This document shows, one piece after another, positions 34,421 through 43,100 of a stretch of 64,000 nt of DNA (position 1 is the stretch's first letter; every line of letters starts with the position of its first letter). Below the pieces are notes generated by a model. It saw only the letters and a program-made list of their open reading frames with translations. It did no database searches and was not told the DNA's origin. The DNA is from JADLGL01 sp050184415 (GTDB lineage: Bacteria; Pseudomonadota; Alphaproteobacteria; Rhizobiales; Kaistiaceae). The stretch is from positions 20,020 through 84,019 of the forward strand of contig JBFXAJ010000014.1 in NCBI GenBank assembly GCA_050184415.1. The letters run 5' to 3'. A program made the position numbers and the translations under genes.

Positions 34421-37147
34421 TTGGCCATTCCGAATTCGACCTACCGCCTCCAGCTCCGGCAAGGGGTGACCTTCGAGACGGCGGTGAACCTTGCCGCCTA
34501 TCTCTCCGACCTCGGCGCGGACTGGTTCTATCTGTCGCCCGCGATGACCGCGGCGAGCGGTTCGCCGCACGGCTACGACGCAACCAGTTTTGCCGAGATC
34601 GATCCCGAGCTCGGCGGTCTCGCCGGCCTCGAGGCGCTGGCGCATCGCGCCCACGCGCTCGGTCGGAAAATCCTCCTCGACTTCGCGCCGAACCACATGA
34701 GCGCCTCGATCGGCAATGACTGGTGGCGCGACGTCCTCGAATGGGGTGTGCGGTCCGATTACGCGGCGCATTTCGACATCGACTGGACGGCGCAGAGGCT
34801 GATCGTGCCTGTGCTGGGCGAGCCTTATGGCGAAGCGCTCCAAGCCGGGAAGATCGGCATCGGCTTCGGGCGCGAGGGGAGGGCCGTGGGCTTTGCGATG
34901 TCCTATTCCGGCGTCCGCCTGCCGCTCGCGCCGGTCAGCTATGGCCGCGTCCTCGAGCGGGTCGACCATCCCCTGGCGCAGGAGCTCGCCCGCGGGTTTG
35001 CCGCCTCCGATCCCGGCAGCGTCGCCGCCGCAAAGGCTTCGCTCGCTGCGGCAGTCACCGACGCCGGTTTCCTTCGGCAGGTCGAAGTCGCTGCCACCGC
35101 CGTGACCGACGACCGTGCCGCGCTGCACGACCTCCTCGAGGAACAGGTGTGGCGGGTGTCGCACTGGCGGCTGGCGCGGGAAGGGCTGACCTATCGCCGC
35201 TTCTTCGAGATCACCGACCTGATCGGCGTCAGCGTCGAGCGTCCCGCCACCTTCGAAGCCGCCCACGCGCTTCTCACGAGCCTCTTCGAGCGCACGCTGA
35301 TCGACGGCGTCCGCATCGACCACATCGACGGCCTGTCCGACCCGAAGGGCTACCTCGACCGCCTTCGCGCCGTGATCGGAGGCAACGCGGGGCCCGATCC
35401 TTACATCGTTGTCGAGAAGATCCTCGCCGCGGAGGAAACGCTCCGCCGCTGGCCGGTTGCCGGCACCACCGGCTACGAGTTCACCGCAGCGGTCGCGCAG
35501 CTCTTCGTCGCCCCGGCCGGCGAAGCGGCGCTCACCGAAGCCTACGAGGCGTTCGCAGGGGCAAGCCCCGCGCTCGCGGCGCAGATACGGTCGGCCAAAC
35601 TGTTCATCCTCGCCCGCAACCTCGCGGGCGAGCTCGACCGGCTTCGCGACCTCGCGGTCCGCGTGGCTGAAGCCGACCCGGCGACGCGCGATTTCGGTCC
35701 CGACAGCTTGCGGCGGGCGATCCTCGAGCTGATCGCCGCGATGCCGGTATACCGGACCTACGTCACCGTGGCCGGCCCGTCGCCCGAGGACGAGGCCGTG
35801 ATCGCGGACGCGGTTGCCGCGGCGAAGGCGACGCGGGCGGTGGAGGATGAGGCGGTGGTCGACTTCCTCGGCCGGCTCCTGCGCCTCGACCTGCCGAGCG
35901 CCCAGCTCCAGGCCGCCGCGCTCCAGTTTACGCTCCGCTTCCAGCAGACGTCGGGGCCGGTGATGGCGAAGGCGGTGGAAGACACCGTCTTCTATCGCTT
36001 CAACCGGCTGATCGCTCTCAACGAGGTCGGCGGCGATCCGGGCCGGTTCGGGGGATCGCCGGAGGCGTTTCACCGTGCCATGTCCGCGCGGCTGGCGTCG
36101 CAGCCCCATGGGCTCAGCGCCACCGCAACGCACGACACCAAGCGCGGCGAGGATTCTCGGGCGCGCCTCTACGCCATCAGCGAGGCGCCGGAGCGGTGGG
36201 CCGGGATTGTCCGGCTTTGGCGCGAGCGGACCGGCGGGACCGTCCACGGGTCCGGCGCCGCGGATGGCGCGGCGCGCGGCGCGATCGCAGCCGGGTTCGA
36301 CGGGAATGTCGAATGGATGCTGCTTCAGGCACTCCTCGGCGCGTGGCCGGCCGACCTCGAAGTCGGCGACGGGGAGGGGGTCGCATCGCTCCGCGAGCGC
36401 ATCGAGGCGTATCTCATCAAGGCGCTTCGCGAGGCGAAGGTCCGCACGAGCTGGGCATCGCCGGATGCGGAGTACGAGGCCGACGCGCCTGCGGTCGTCC
36501 GCGGGGCGTTCGCCGACGCGGCATTCCTCCGGGAGTTCGTGGCAGCGGCACAGCCCTTCTTCCTGGCCGGTGCCGTGAACGGGCTCGCGCAGCTCGCCCT
36601 GAAGCTGGTCGCCCCGGGGGTGCCGGACATCTACCAGGGCACCGAGCTCTGGGACCTCAGCCTGGTCGACCCCGACAACCGCCGCCCGGTCGACTTCGAC
36701 CTCCGCCGCCGCATGCTGCCCGACGTGCTGGCGGCGTCGCCGAAGGCGCTGGTCGCGGACTGGCGCTCGGGGAGGCTGAAGATGCGGCTCCTCCGCGACG
36801 GTCTGCACCTCCGCCAGCGCCTGCCGGAACTGTTCCGCGACTGGTCGTATGAGCCGCTGCCGGTCTCTGGAGCGCGGGAGCAGAACGTGGTCGCCTTCGC
36901 GCGCCGCCACGGCGATCGCTCCGTGGTGACGGTCGCGCCGCGGCTGGTGATGGGGTTGCTGGAGGGAGCCATGACCCCGCTCGTGCCACCGGAGCGATGG
37001 ACCGATACGGCCATGGATCTGCCGGCGGGGCGGTATCGGGACATCGTCACCGGCGCGGTCTTCGAAGGCACCGCCTCGCTCCGAGACCTTCTGAGCCGCT
37101 TCCCAGTCGCGATCCTCGAGGCAGAGTCACCGGCCACGACCACCTAG
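34421..37147 (+). CDS. treY: Maltooligosyl trehalose synthase
   Basis: Converts the reducing end of maltooligosaccharides to a trehalosyl residue (TreYZ pathway). The 908-residue GH13 protein has the block YRLQLRQGVTFETAV, catalytic-loop residues GVRIDHIDGLSDP (nucleophile Asp) and VVEKILAAEE (acid Glu), then SATATHDTKRGEDSRARL and the C-terminal VPDIYQGTELWDLSLVDPDNRR. It starts with TTG 34421 with GGAGAA upstream. The partner genes treZ and treX, usually adjacent, are not in the window, so it either works with remote copies or acts alone. Confidence 0.93.
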   Translation: MAIPNSTYRLQLRQGVTFETAVNLAAYLSDLGADWFYLSPAMTAASGSPHGYDATSFAEIDPELGGLAGLEALAHRAHALGRKILLDFAPNHMSASIGNDWWRDVLEWGVRSDYAAHFDIDWTAQRLIVPVLGEPYGEALQAGKIGIGFGREGRAVGFAMSYSGVRLPLAPVSYGRVLERVDHPLAQELARGFAASDPGSVAAAKASLAAAVTDAGFLRQVEVAATAVTDDRAALHDLLEEQVWRVSHWRLAREGLTYRRFFEITDLIGVSVERPATFEAAHALLTSLFERTLIDGVRIDHIDGLSDPKGYLDRLRAVIGGNAGPDPYIVVEKILAAEETLRRWPVAGTTGYEFTAAVAQLFVAPAGEAALTEAYEAFAGASPALAAQIRSAKLFILARNLAGELDRLRDLAVRVAEADPATRDFGPDSLRRAILELIAAMPVYRTYVTVAGPSPEDEAVIADAVAAAKATRAVEDEAVVDFLGRLLRLDLPSAQLQAAALQFTLRFQQTSGPVMAKAVEDTVFYRFNRLIALNEVGGDPGRFGGSPEAFHRAMSARLASQPHGLSATATHDTKRGEDSRARLYAISEAPERWAGIVRLWRERTGGTVHGSGAADGAARGAIAAGFDGNVEWMLLQALLGAWPADLEVGDGEGVASLRERIEAYLIKALREAKVRTSWASPDAEYEADAPAVVRGAFADAAFLREFVAAAQPFFLAGAVNGLAQLALKLVAPGVPDIYQGTELWDLSLVDPDNRRPVDFDLRRRMLPDVLAASPKALVADWRSGRLKMRLLRDGLHLRQRLPELFRDWSYEPLPVSGAREQNVVAFARRHGDRSVVTVAPRLVMGLLEGAMTPLVPPERWTDTAMDLPAGRYRDIVTGAVFEGTASLRDLLSRFPVAILEAESPATTT

Positions 37148-37166
37148 CCGGCGGTAGCGAAGGAAA

Positions 37167-37327
37167 GCTCCCTCGCCCCGTGAAACGGGGAGAGGGGGAG
37201 GGGCTGCGGCTTCTCCCCAAACCGCCCGCGAGCGGGAGAGCAGGGACCTTTCGCAGCGCAAGCATTTGCCGAACTGCCGCGGCCCCTCACCACATCCCTC
37301 CCCCCCGCTAAAGCGGGGCGAGGGAGG
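37167..37327. repeat. Intergenic palindromic element, second family, two arms
   Basis: The left arm CTCCCTCGCCCCGTGAAACGGGGAG (37169-37193) and the right arm CCCCGCTAAAGCGGGGCGAGGGAGG (37303-37327) are inverted copies, each a small hairpin. CCCCTCACC sits between them. Together with the unlabelled remainder it fills most of the 384 bases between treY and gatC. Related elements are at 33769-33812 and 52343-52500. Confidence 0.65.
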
Positions 37328-37531
37328 CGTGTGTTGAGCGGCCGGGGGGTCTCGCGCGCGCAGCCTGAGCCGTTGAGGGCCGCGGCGCGTGGGGCCGTCC
37401 CGGCCGGCCATGCTGAGACGGAGCCTCCGGCCCCCTCGCGACGCCGTCCCGCATTGCCGCCCCGTCCGGCGCGATGCTATAGCGCGGCCGGCCATTTTCG
37501 CCGCAACGCCGTCTCTTCCGAAGGTCCCGAA

Positions 37532-37819
37532 ATGTCCGTCGACACCGCCACCGTCAAGCGCGTCGCCCGCCTTGCCCGCATCGCCGTGACGGACGAAGAG
37601 GCTGAGAGCCTGAAGGGGTCGCTCAACGGCATCCTCGCCTTCGTCGAGCAGCTCAACGAGGTTGACGTCGACGGCGTCGAGCCGATGACCTCGGTCCGCC
37701 CGATGACCATGAAGAAGCGGAAGGACGAGGTGACGGAGGGCTACATGGCCGACAAGGTGCTCGGCAACGCGCCGGAGACCGAGGACGGCTTCTTCCTGGT
37801 GCCGAAGGTCGTGGAGTAG
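37532..37819 (+). CDS. gatC: Aspartyl/glutamyl-tRNA amidotransferase subunit C
   Basis: This is the small subunit of the GatCAB amidotransferase that converts Glu-tRNA-Gln or Asp-tRNA-Asn to the amide form. It has 95 residues: TVKRVARLARIAVTDEEAE, LNGILAFVEQLNEVDV and DGVEPMTSVRPM; these are standard for GatC. The frame runs upstream to 37331, but ATG 37532 gives the correct N-terminus. The stop is followed after 2 bases by a GNAT gene, then gatA, so gatC is the first gene of an operon. Confidence 0.95.
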   Translation: MSVDTATVKRVARLARIAVTDEEAESLKGSLNGILAFVEQLNEVDVDGVEPMTSVRPMTMKKRKDEVTEGYMADKVLGNAPETEDGFFLVPKVVE

Positions 37820-37821
37820 GG

Positions 37822-38304
37822 ATGACCCCGAAGCCTCGGCCCGAGGTGACGATCGCGATCGAGACGGCGCTCCAGGACGACGTCCGCGAGCTGGTGGCGC
37901 TCCTCAACGACTACCTGCTGCCGCTGTCGCCGGTGGAGTTCCAGTTCAAGATGACCGTCGAGCAGATGGCCCAGCCGGACACGACGGTCTTCGTCGCCCG
38001 CGACGGCTCCGGCCGGGCGGTCGGCATCGGGGTGCTGAAGCTGCTGCCCAGCGCCGGCGAGGCCGAGGTGAAGCGGATGTACACGCGGCTCGAAGTCCGC
38101 GGCCAGCGCGTCGGCTCGGCGATCCTTCAGGCGATCGAGGGGCTCGCGCGGGAGAGGGGGCTGCGGAGGCTGCTCCTCGAGACCGGCCATAACCTTGATG
38201 ACGGCCACCGCCTCTACGAGCGGAGCGGCTTCACCCGGCGCGGCGTCTTCGCCGACTATCCCGACAGCGCGTGGTCGCGCTTCTACGAGAAGTCCATCGC
38301 ATGA
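37822..38304 (+). CDS. GNAT family N-acetyltransferase within the gat operon
   Basis: This 160-residue GNAT has the acetyl-CoA-binding core VKRMYTRLEVRGQRVGSAILQ and motif A LRRLLLETGHNLDDGHRLYE. The family name is sure; the acetyl acceptor is not. It is placed exactly between gatC and gatA: its ATG is 2 bases after gatC, and its TGA overlaps the gatA ATG (ATGA). This suggests coordinate expression. Confidence 0.85.
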   Translation: MTPKPRPEVTIAIETALQDDVRELVALLNDYLLPLSPVEFQFKMTVEQMAQPDTTVFVARDGSGRAVGIGVLKLLPSAGEAEVKRMYTRLEVRGQRVGSAILQAIEGLARERGLRRLLLETGHNLDDGHRLYERSGFTRRGVFADYPDSAWSRFYEKSIA

Positions 38305-39803
38305 GCATCAACCAGGCCCCGTCGCGGAACGACCTCACCGGCCTCACCATCGCCGAGCTCCGCGACGGCTACGCCCAAAAGACCTTCACCGCGACCGAGG
38401 TGACGTGGGCCTATCTCAACGCCATCGAGGCGGCGCGCGAGCTCAACGCCTATGTCGTGACCACGCCGGACAGGGCGATCGCCTCGGCGCGCGCCTCGGA
38501 CGCGCGGATCGAGTCCGGCGAGCTGCGGCCGCTCGAAGGGATCCCGCTCGGCATCAAGGATCTCTTCTGCACCGAAGGGGTCCACACCCAGGCGGCGAGC
38601 CACATCCTCGACGGCTTCAAGCCGTTCTACGAGTCCACCGTCACCTCGCGCCTCTTCGCCGACGGCGCGCTGATGCTCGGCAAGCTCAACATGGACGAGT
38701 TCGCGATGGGCTCGTCCAACGAGACCTCCTATTACGGCCCGGTCGTGAACCCGTGGCGCTCGTCGCAGTCGAACGGCAAGCTCGTGCCGGGCGGCTCCTC
38801 GGGCGGCTCCTCGGCCGCCGTCGCTGCGCAGCTCTGCGCCGGCGCCACCGCGACCGACACCGGCGGCTCGATCCGCCAGCCCGCCGCCTTCACCGGCACC
38901 GTCGGCATCAAGCCGACCTATGGCCGCTGCTCGCGCTGGGGCATCGTCGCCTTCGCCTCGTCGCTCGACCAGGCAGGGCCGATCGCCCGCACCGTCCGCG
39001 ACAACGCAATCCTGCTCCGCTCGATGGCGGGGCACGATCCGAAGGACACGACGTCCGCCGATCTCCCGGTCCCAGACTACGAGGCGGCGATTGGCAAAAG
39101 CATCCGCGGCAAGAAGATCGGCATCCCGCGCGAGTACCGCGTCGACGGCATGCCGGCGGAGATCGAGGCGCTGTGGCAGCGCGGACGCGACTTCCTGAAG
39201 GATGCCGGCGCCGAGATCGTCGACATCAGCCTGCCGCACACGAAGTACGCACTGCCCGCCTACTATATCGTGGCGCCCGCGGAGGCCTCGTCCAACCTCG
39301 CGCGCTATGACGGCGTCCGCTACGGCCTCCGGGCGCAGGGCAGCGACGTGATCTCGATGTACGAGAATTCGCGCGCGGCCGGCTTCGGCTCCGAGGTGAA
39401 GCGGCGCATCCTGACCGGCACCTATGTGCTCTCCGCCGGCTATTACGACGCGTATTACCTCCGGGCGCAGAAGGTGCGGACGCTGATCAAGCGCGACTTC
39501 GAGGAGGCGTTCGCCGCTGGCGTCGAGGCGATCCTGACCCCGGCGACGCCCTCGGCGGCATTCGCGGTCGGCGGCATGGCGAACGCGTCGCCGATCGAGA
39601 TGTATCTCAACGACATCTTCACCGTGACGGCCAACATGGCGGGCCTTCCGGGCATCGCCGTCCCCGCCGGCCTCGACGGCAGCGAGTTGCCGCTGGGCCT
39701 TCAACTCATCGGGCGCCCGTTCGAGGAGGAGACCCTGTTCTCCGCCGCGCAGGTGATCGAGGAGGCCGCCGGGCGGTTCACGCCGGCGAAGTGGTGGGGG
39801 TAG
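38301..39803 (+). CDS. gatA: Aspartyl/glutamyl-tRNA amidotransferase subunit A
   Basis: This amidase subunit hydrolyses glutamine and transfers ammonia. It has 500 residues with an amidase-signature catalytic triad: Lys86 (IPLGIKDLF), cis-Ser in VPGGSSGGSSAA (about 166) and Ser190 in TDTGGSIRQPAAF. Other typical sections are GTVGIKPTYGRCSRWG and MYLNDIFTVTANMAGLPG. ATG 38301 overlaps the GNAT stop. gatB lies 1.8 kb downstream, separated by a repeat copy, a hypothetical gene and a toxin-antitoxin pair. Confidence 0.96.
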   Translation: MSINQAPSRNDLTGLTIAELRDGYAQKTFTATEVTWAYLNAIEAARELNAYVVTTPDRAIASARASDARIESGELRPLEGIPLGIKDLFCTEGVHTQAASHILDGFKPFYESTVTSRLFADGALMLGKLNMDEFAMGSSNETSYYGPVVNPWRSSQSNGKLVPGGSSGGSSAAVAAQLCAGATATDTGGSIRQPAAFTGTVGIKPTYGRCSRWGIVAFASSLDQAGPIARTVRDNAILLRSMAGHDPKDTTSADLPVPDYEAAIGKSIRGKKIGIPREYRVDGMPAEIEALWQRGRDFLKDAGAEIVDISLPHTKYALPAYYIVAPAEASSNLARYDGVRYGLRAQGSDVISMYENSRAAGFGSEVKRRILTGTYVLSAGYYDAYYLRAQKVRTLIKRDFEEAFAAGVEAILTPATPSAAFAVGGMANASPIEMYLNDIFTVTANMAGLPGIAVPAGLDGSELPLGLQLIGRPFEEETLFSAAQVIEEAAGRFTPAKWWG

Positions 39804-39871
39804 TCTGCACGGTCGACTTGACTCGAGCAAATTGCCTGAACCTACTGTTCTGTTGAGCTTATCCTGAAATT

Positions 39872-40030
39872 CCCGAGCCTCCCCCTTGAGGGGAGGCGGA
39901 AGGTTGCGACTGCAAGGAGCAAGCTTCGGAGGGCGTCGCGGCCTCACCTCTGGCTCCGCGCATGCCGAGAGGCACAGACCCCCCACGGTTTCGCTGCGCG
40001 AAACCCGCTCCCCCTCAAGGGGGGAGCTTG
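39872..40030 (+). repeat. Dispersed intergenic palindromic repeat, copy C
   Basis: This copy has the left arm CTCCCCCTTGAGGGGAGG, the block GCGACTGCAAGGAGCAAGC, TTCGGAGGGC, the block CACGGTTTCGC, and the right arm CGCTCCCCCTCAAGG-GGGGAGC. It has the same orientation and outer arms as copy B, but the middle 40 bases differ. It fills part of the 456-base gap between gatA and the next gene; 39804-39871 and 40031-40259 contain nothing else that I can identify. Confidence 0.8.
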
Positions 40031-40259
40031 GGTGAGTGCGGCGGGGCAGTTGTGGAATCGCTGGCGCCGCCCTCCCTGCGGGTGTGGCGTCTCTTCGCCA
40101 AGGCGGTGGCAACGAGCCGCGACGCCCTGTGCACCAGCTTGGCCTGCGTCCCGGCTGGGCTTGTGCTGGCCCTCCATGATTTGCTTACTGACCTCGATGA
40201 AAGACATGGACGGTCGGGACGGGTCGGGACCAGCCCGGCTGTGACAAGGCGAGGGCCAA

Positions 40260-40556
40260 ATGCCTGATACCAACGCGTTTCAAGCCGCCCTTGAGCAACC
40301 CGAGCCGCCGCCGGCGTGGTCCCCACCGCTCGTCGCCCTCTGGCATGCCGCGAAGGGCAACTGGGACACCGCGCACGAGATCGTGCAGGCGGAGGAGGGC
40401 GATCCCGATGCCGCCTGGGTCCACGCACATCTCCACCGCATCGAGGGCGACCTCGACAATGCGCGCTACTGGTATGGCCAGGCGCGGCGGCCCTACACAT
40501 CCGTGCCGCTCGATGAGGAGCGTGTGGCGATAGCCGTGGCGCTGCTCGCCACCTGA
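40260..40556 (+). CDS. Small hypothetical protein with a TPR-like helix pattern
   Basis: This 98-residue protein of unknown function begins ATG 40260, with AAGGCGAGGG upstream. The middle contains LVALWHAAKGNWDTAHEIVQ followed by WVHAHLHRIEGDLDNARYWY, two helix pairs like a tetratricopeptide repeat. Proteins of this size with this Trp/Ala pattern occur widely in Rhizobiales. It has no signal peptide. The gene precedes the toxin-antitoxin pair by about 90 bases but has a separate promoter between. Confidence 0.7.
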   Translation: MPDTNAFQAALEQPEPPPAWSPPLVALWHAAKGNWDTAHEIVQAEEGDPDAAWVHAHLHRIEGDLDNARYWYGQARRPYTSVPLDEERVAIAVALLAT

Positions 40557-40592
40557 GGGCCGGCCGCCGCTCCTGCTACAGACATACGTGCC

Positions 40593-40628
40593 TTGACACA
40601 ATGCAGTACATCTGATAGGTAGTACCTA
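40593..40628 (+). promoter_or_regulatory. Promoter with overlapping TAGGTA operator
   Basis: TTGACA (40593-40598), a 17-base spacer and TAGGTA (40616-40621) form the -35 and -10. The -10 begins an exact inverted repeat TAGGTA-G-TACCTA (40616-40628), and another GTAGGTAGG half-site follows at 40634-40642, just before the ATG at 40648. This fits autorepression by the antitoxin of the downstream module. The stretch is distinctly AT-richer than the surroundings. Confidence 0.7.
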
Positions 40629-40647
40629 TTGTTGTAGGTAGGTTGAT

Positions 40648-41148
40648 ATGGCCAATCCAGTTTCCACCAAATATGCACCGCTCGCCGAACATCTCAGTGC
40701 GCAGTATGGCAACAGCATCCGGATGACCTTTGCCGACATCGAGAGGGTGCTCGGCTTCGCGTTGCCGCCGTCGGCGCGTCGGCACCGGCCATGGTGGTCG
40801 AACAACCCGGACAACAGCGCGATGACGCGGGTGTGGCTCGATGCGGGCTTCCGCACCGAGCAAGTCGATATTCCGGGCGAGACATTGGTGTTCGCGCGTG
40901 TCGTCGTCGGAGCCGGCGAACCGCAGCGGGAATTTCGCGAACGGCCCCAGGAGGCGATCGTGGCGTCGGTGGAGAGTTTGAAGCGGCACCCGGCCATCGG
41001 GGCCATGAAAGGGATGATCACGATCATGCCCGGCGTCGACATCACGGCGCCGGTCGATCCTGACTGGATCGAGCGGCTCGAGCGGGAGGATGCGACGGCG
41101 GGCGATCTCGTCGGCGGTCTCGACGATCCGATCCCGGGCCGGGGATGA
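40648..41148 (+). CDS. Putative antitoxin-like protein of a VapC module
   Basis: This 166-residue protein has the N-terminal block KYAPLAEHLSAQYGNSIRMTF, IERVLGFALPPSARRHRPWW and DNSAMTRVWLDAGFRTE. That is the pattern of a small family of conserved Rhizobiales proteins (DUF7662-like). The C-terminal segment GMITIMPGVDITAP resembles the tail of antitoxins that bind PIN toxins. Its stop overlaps the ATG of a PIN-domain gene by 4 bases (ATGA). The palindromic promoter upstream and this overlap support a toxin-antitoxin pair; the exact antitoxin family is inference. Confidence 0.65.
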   Translation: MANPVSTKYAPLAEHLSAQYGNSIRMTFADIERVLGFALPPSARRHRPWWSNNPDNSAMTRVWLDAGFRTEQVDIPGETLVFARVVVGAGEPQREFRERPQEAIVASVESLKRHPAIGAMKGMITIMPGVDITAPVDPDWIERLEREDATAGDLVGGLDDPIPGRG

Positions 41149-41558
41149 ATCTCCCAATCCTTCTCGACACCTGTGCGCTGATCTTCATGGTCGAGGATCA
41201 GCTCGCGGCGAGCGCGGAGCAGGCGCTCGGCGACGCCTATGCCGCCAGTCACCCGGCGCTTGTCTCGCCGGTGTCGGCGTGGGAGATCGGCCAGCTCAGC
41301 GCCCGCGGCCGGCTGCGGATCGCAGCCGAACCGCTGAGCTGGTTCCGGCGCGCATCGACACGGCCGGGCGTTGCGATCGCGCGCCTTCCCGAGGAGGTGT
41401 TGATCGCCTCGTCCTTCCTCCCGGGGACGCCGCCGCGCGACCCTTGCGACCGCATCATCATCGCCGCCGCGCGGGCGATCGGTGCGGCGATCATGACCCG
41501 GGATCGCCTGATCCTCGCCTATGCCGACGAGGGCCATCTCGCGGCCATTCCCTGCTGA
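41145..41558 (+). CDS. PIN-domain toxin, VapC family
   Basis: This predicted 137-residue RNase has the acidic cluster of PIN domains: Asp8 in PILLDTCAL, Glu in SAWEIGQLSARG, and Asp residues in RDPCDRIIIAAA and MTRDRLIL. The RNA target is probably tRNA or rRNA by family analogy. Its ATG lies in the stop of the gene at 40648 (4-base overlap). The pair lies between gatA and gatB, not adjacent to any mobile-element gene. Transfer of the cassette is likely, but no boundary repeat was seen. Confidence 0.85.
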   Translation: MNLPILLDTCALIFMVEDQLAASAEQALGDAYAASHPALVSPVSAWEIGQLSARGRLRIAAEPLSWFRRASTRPGVAIARLPEEVLIASSFLPGTPPRDPCDRIIIAAARAIGAAIMTRDRLILAYADEGHLAAIPC

Positions 41559-41618
41559 TCGCGCCGGCGACGCGGCGCTCTCTTGTCCCTCCCGCGCCGC
41601 TCGACTAATCCCATCGGC

Positions 41619-43100
41619 ATGAACATCGCCGTCCGCCAAGCCGACACAAAACAGCTTCTCAAGGGTGCCACCGGCGACTGGGAAGTCGTCGTCGGCATGG
41701 AGGTGCATGCCCAGGTCACGTCCAACTCGAAGCTGTTTTCCGGCGCCTCGACCGAGTTCGGCGGCGAGCCGAACAGCCATGTCAGCTTCGTCGACGCTGC
41801 GATGCCGGGCATGCTGCCGGTCATCAACGAGGAGTGCGTCGCGCAGGCGGTGCGGACCGGCCTCGGCCTCCGCGCGCAGATCAACCTCACGAGCGTCTTC
41901 GACCGGAAGAACTACTTCTATCCGGACCTGCCGCAGGGCTACCAGATCTCGCAGTACAAGCAGCCGATCGTCGGCGAGGGCGAGGTGACCGTCGATCTCC
42001 TCGACGGCACGTCCTTCGCGGTCGGCATCGAGCGGCTCCATCTCGAGCAGGACGCCGGCAAATCGATCCACGACCAGCATCCGTCCAAGAGCTTCGTCGA
42101 CCTCAACCGCTCCGGCGTCGCGCTGATGGAGATCGTCTCGCGGCCCGACATCCGCTCGGCCGACGAGGCGCGGGCCTATCTCACAAAGCTCCGCACCATC
42201 CTCCGCTATCTCGGCACCTGCGACGGCAACATGGAGGAGGGCTCGCTGCGCGCCGACGTGAACGTGTCAGTGCGCCGCCCCGGCGGCCCCCTCGGCACGC
42301 GGTGCGAGATCAAGAACGTCAATTCGATCCGCTTCGTCGGCCAGGCGGTCGAGAAGGAAGCGCGGCGCCAGATCGGGATCATCGAGGATGGCGGCACGAT
42401 CGAGCAGGAGACGCGGCTGTTCGACCCGGTGAAGGGCGAGACCCGGCCGATGCGCTCGAAGGAAGAAGCGCATGACTATCGCTACTTCCCCGACCCGGAC
42501 CTGTTGCCGCTGACCTTCACGCAGGGGTGGGTCGATGCGCTGGCCGCCGCGCTGCCGGAGCTTCCGGACGACAAACGCACCCGGTTCATGACCGCCCACG
42601 GCCTGTCGGGCTACGACGCCTCGGTGCTCGTCGCCGACAAGGCGTCTGCGGATTTCTTCGAGGCGACGGCGAAGGGCAGGGACGCCAAGGCCGCCGCGAA
42701 CTGGATCATCAACGAGCTCGCCGGCCGCCTCAACAAGGAAGGCAAGCCTTTCGAGGCCAACCCGCTTTCCGCCGCCCAACTCGGCGGCCTGATCGACCTC
42801 ATCGGCGACGGCACCATCTCGGGCAAGATCGCGAAGGACGTCTTCGAGATCCTGTGGACCGAGGGCGGCGACGCCAAGGCGATCGTCGAGGCCCGCGGCC
42901 TCGTGCAGGTCACCGACACCTCCGCGATCGAAGCCGTGGTCGATCAGGTCATCGCGGCGAACCCGGAGAAAGTCGAGCAGGCGAAGGCGAAGCCGACATT
43001 GCTGGGCTGGTTCGTCGGCCAGGTCATGAAGGCGAGTGGTGGCAAGGCCAATCCGGGCGCCGTCAACGAGATCCTGAAGCGGAAGCTCGGGATCGAGTAG
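41619..43100 (+). CDS. gatB: Aspartyl/glutamyl-tRNA amidotransferase subunit B
   Basis: This tRNA-binding kinase subunit of GatCAB activates Glu-tRNA-Gln/Asp-tRNA-Asn. It has 493 residues: EVVVGMEVHAQVTSNSKLFS, DRKNYFYPDLPQGYQISQY, LEQDAGKSIHD, NRSGVALMEIVSRPD and EIKNVNSIRFV are typical, with a C-terminal helical tail (AANWIINELAGRLN...KASGGKANPG). The chosen ATG 41619 lies 12 codons into a longer frame that starts with a GTG-like codon and has no site. It is separated from gatA by 1.8 kb of unrelated genes. Confidence 0.96.
   Translation: MNIAVRQADTKQLLKGATGDWEVVVGMEVHAQVTSNSKLFSGASTEFGGEPNSHVSFVDAAMPGMLPVINEECVAQAVRTGLGLRAQINLTSVFDRKNYFYPDLPQGYQISQYKQPIVGEGEVTVDLLDGTSFAVGIERLHLEQDAGKSIHDQHPSKSFVDLNRSGVALMEIVSRPDIRSADEARAYLTKLRTILRYLGTCDGNMEEGSLRADVNVSVRRPGGPLGTRCEIKNVNSIRFVGQAVEKEARRQIGIIEDGGTIEQETRLFDPVKGETRPMRSKEEAHDYRYFPDPDLLPLTFTQGWVDALAAALPELPDDKRTRFMTAHGLSGYDASVLVADKASADFFEATAKGRDAKAAANWIINELAGRLNKEGKPFEANPLSAAQLGGLIDLIGDGTISGKIAKDVFEILWTEGGDAKAIVEARGLVQVTDTSAIEAVVDQVIAANPEKVEQAKAKPTLLGWFVGQVMKASGGKANPGAVNEILKRKLGIE

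Noticed and set aside
34334..36910. Open frame of 858 codons antisense to treY
   Set aside because: Same artefact: no start context and no protein-like pattern; treY on the other strand is certain.
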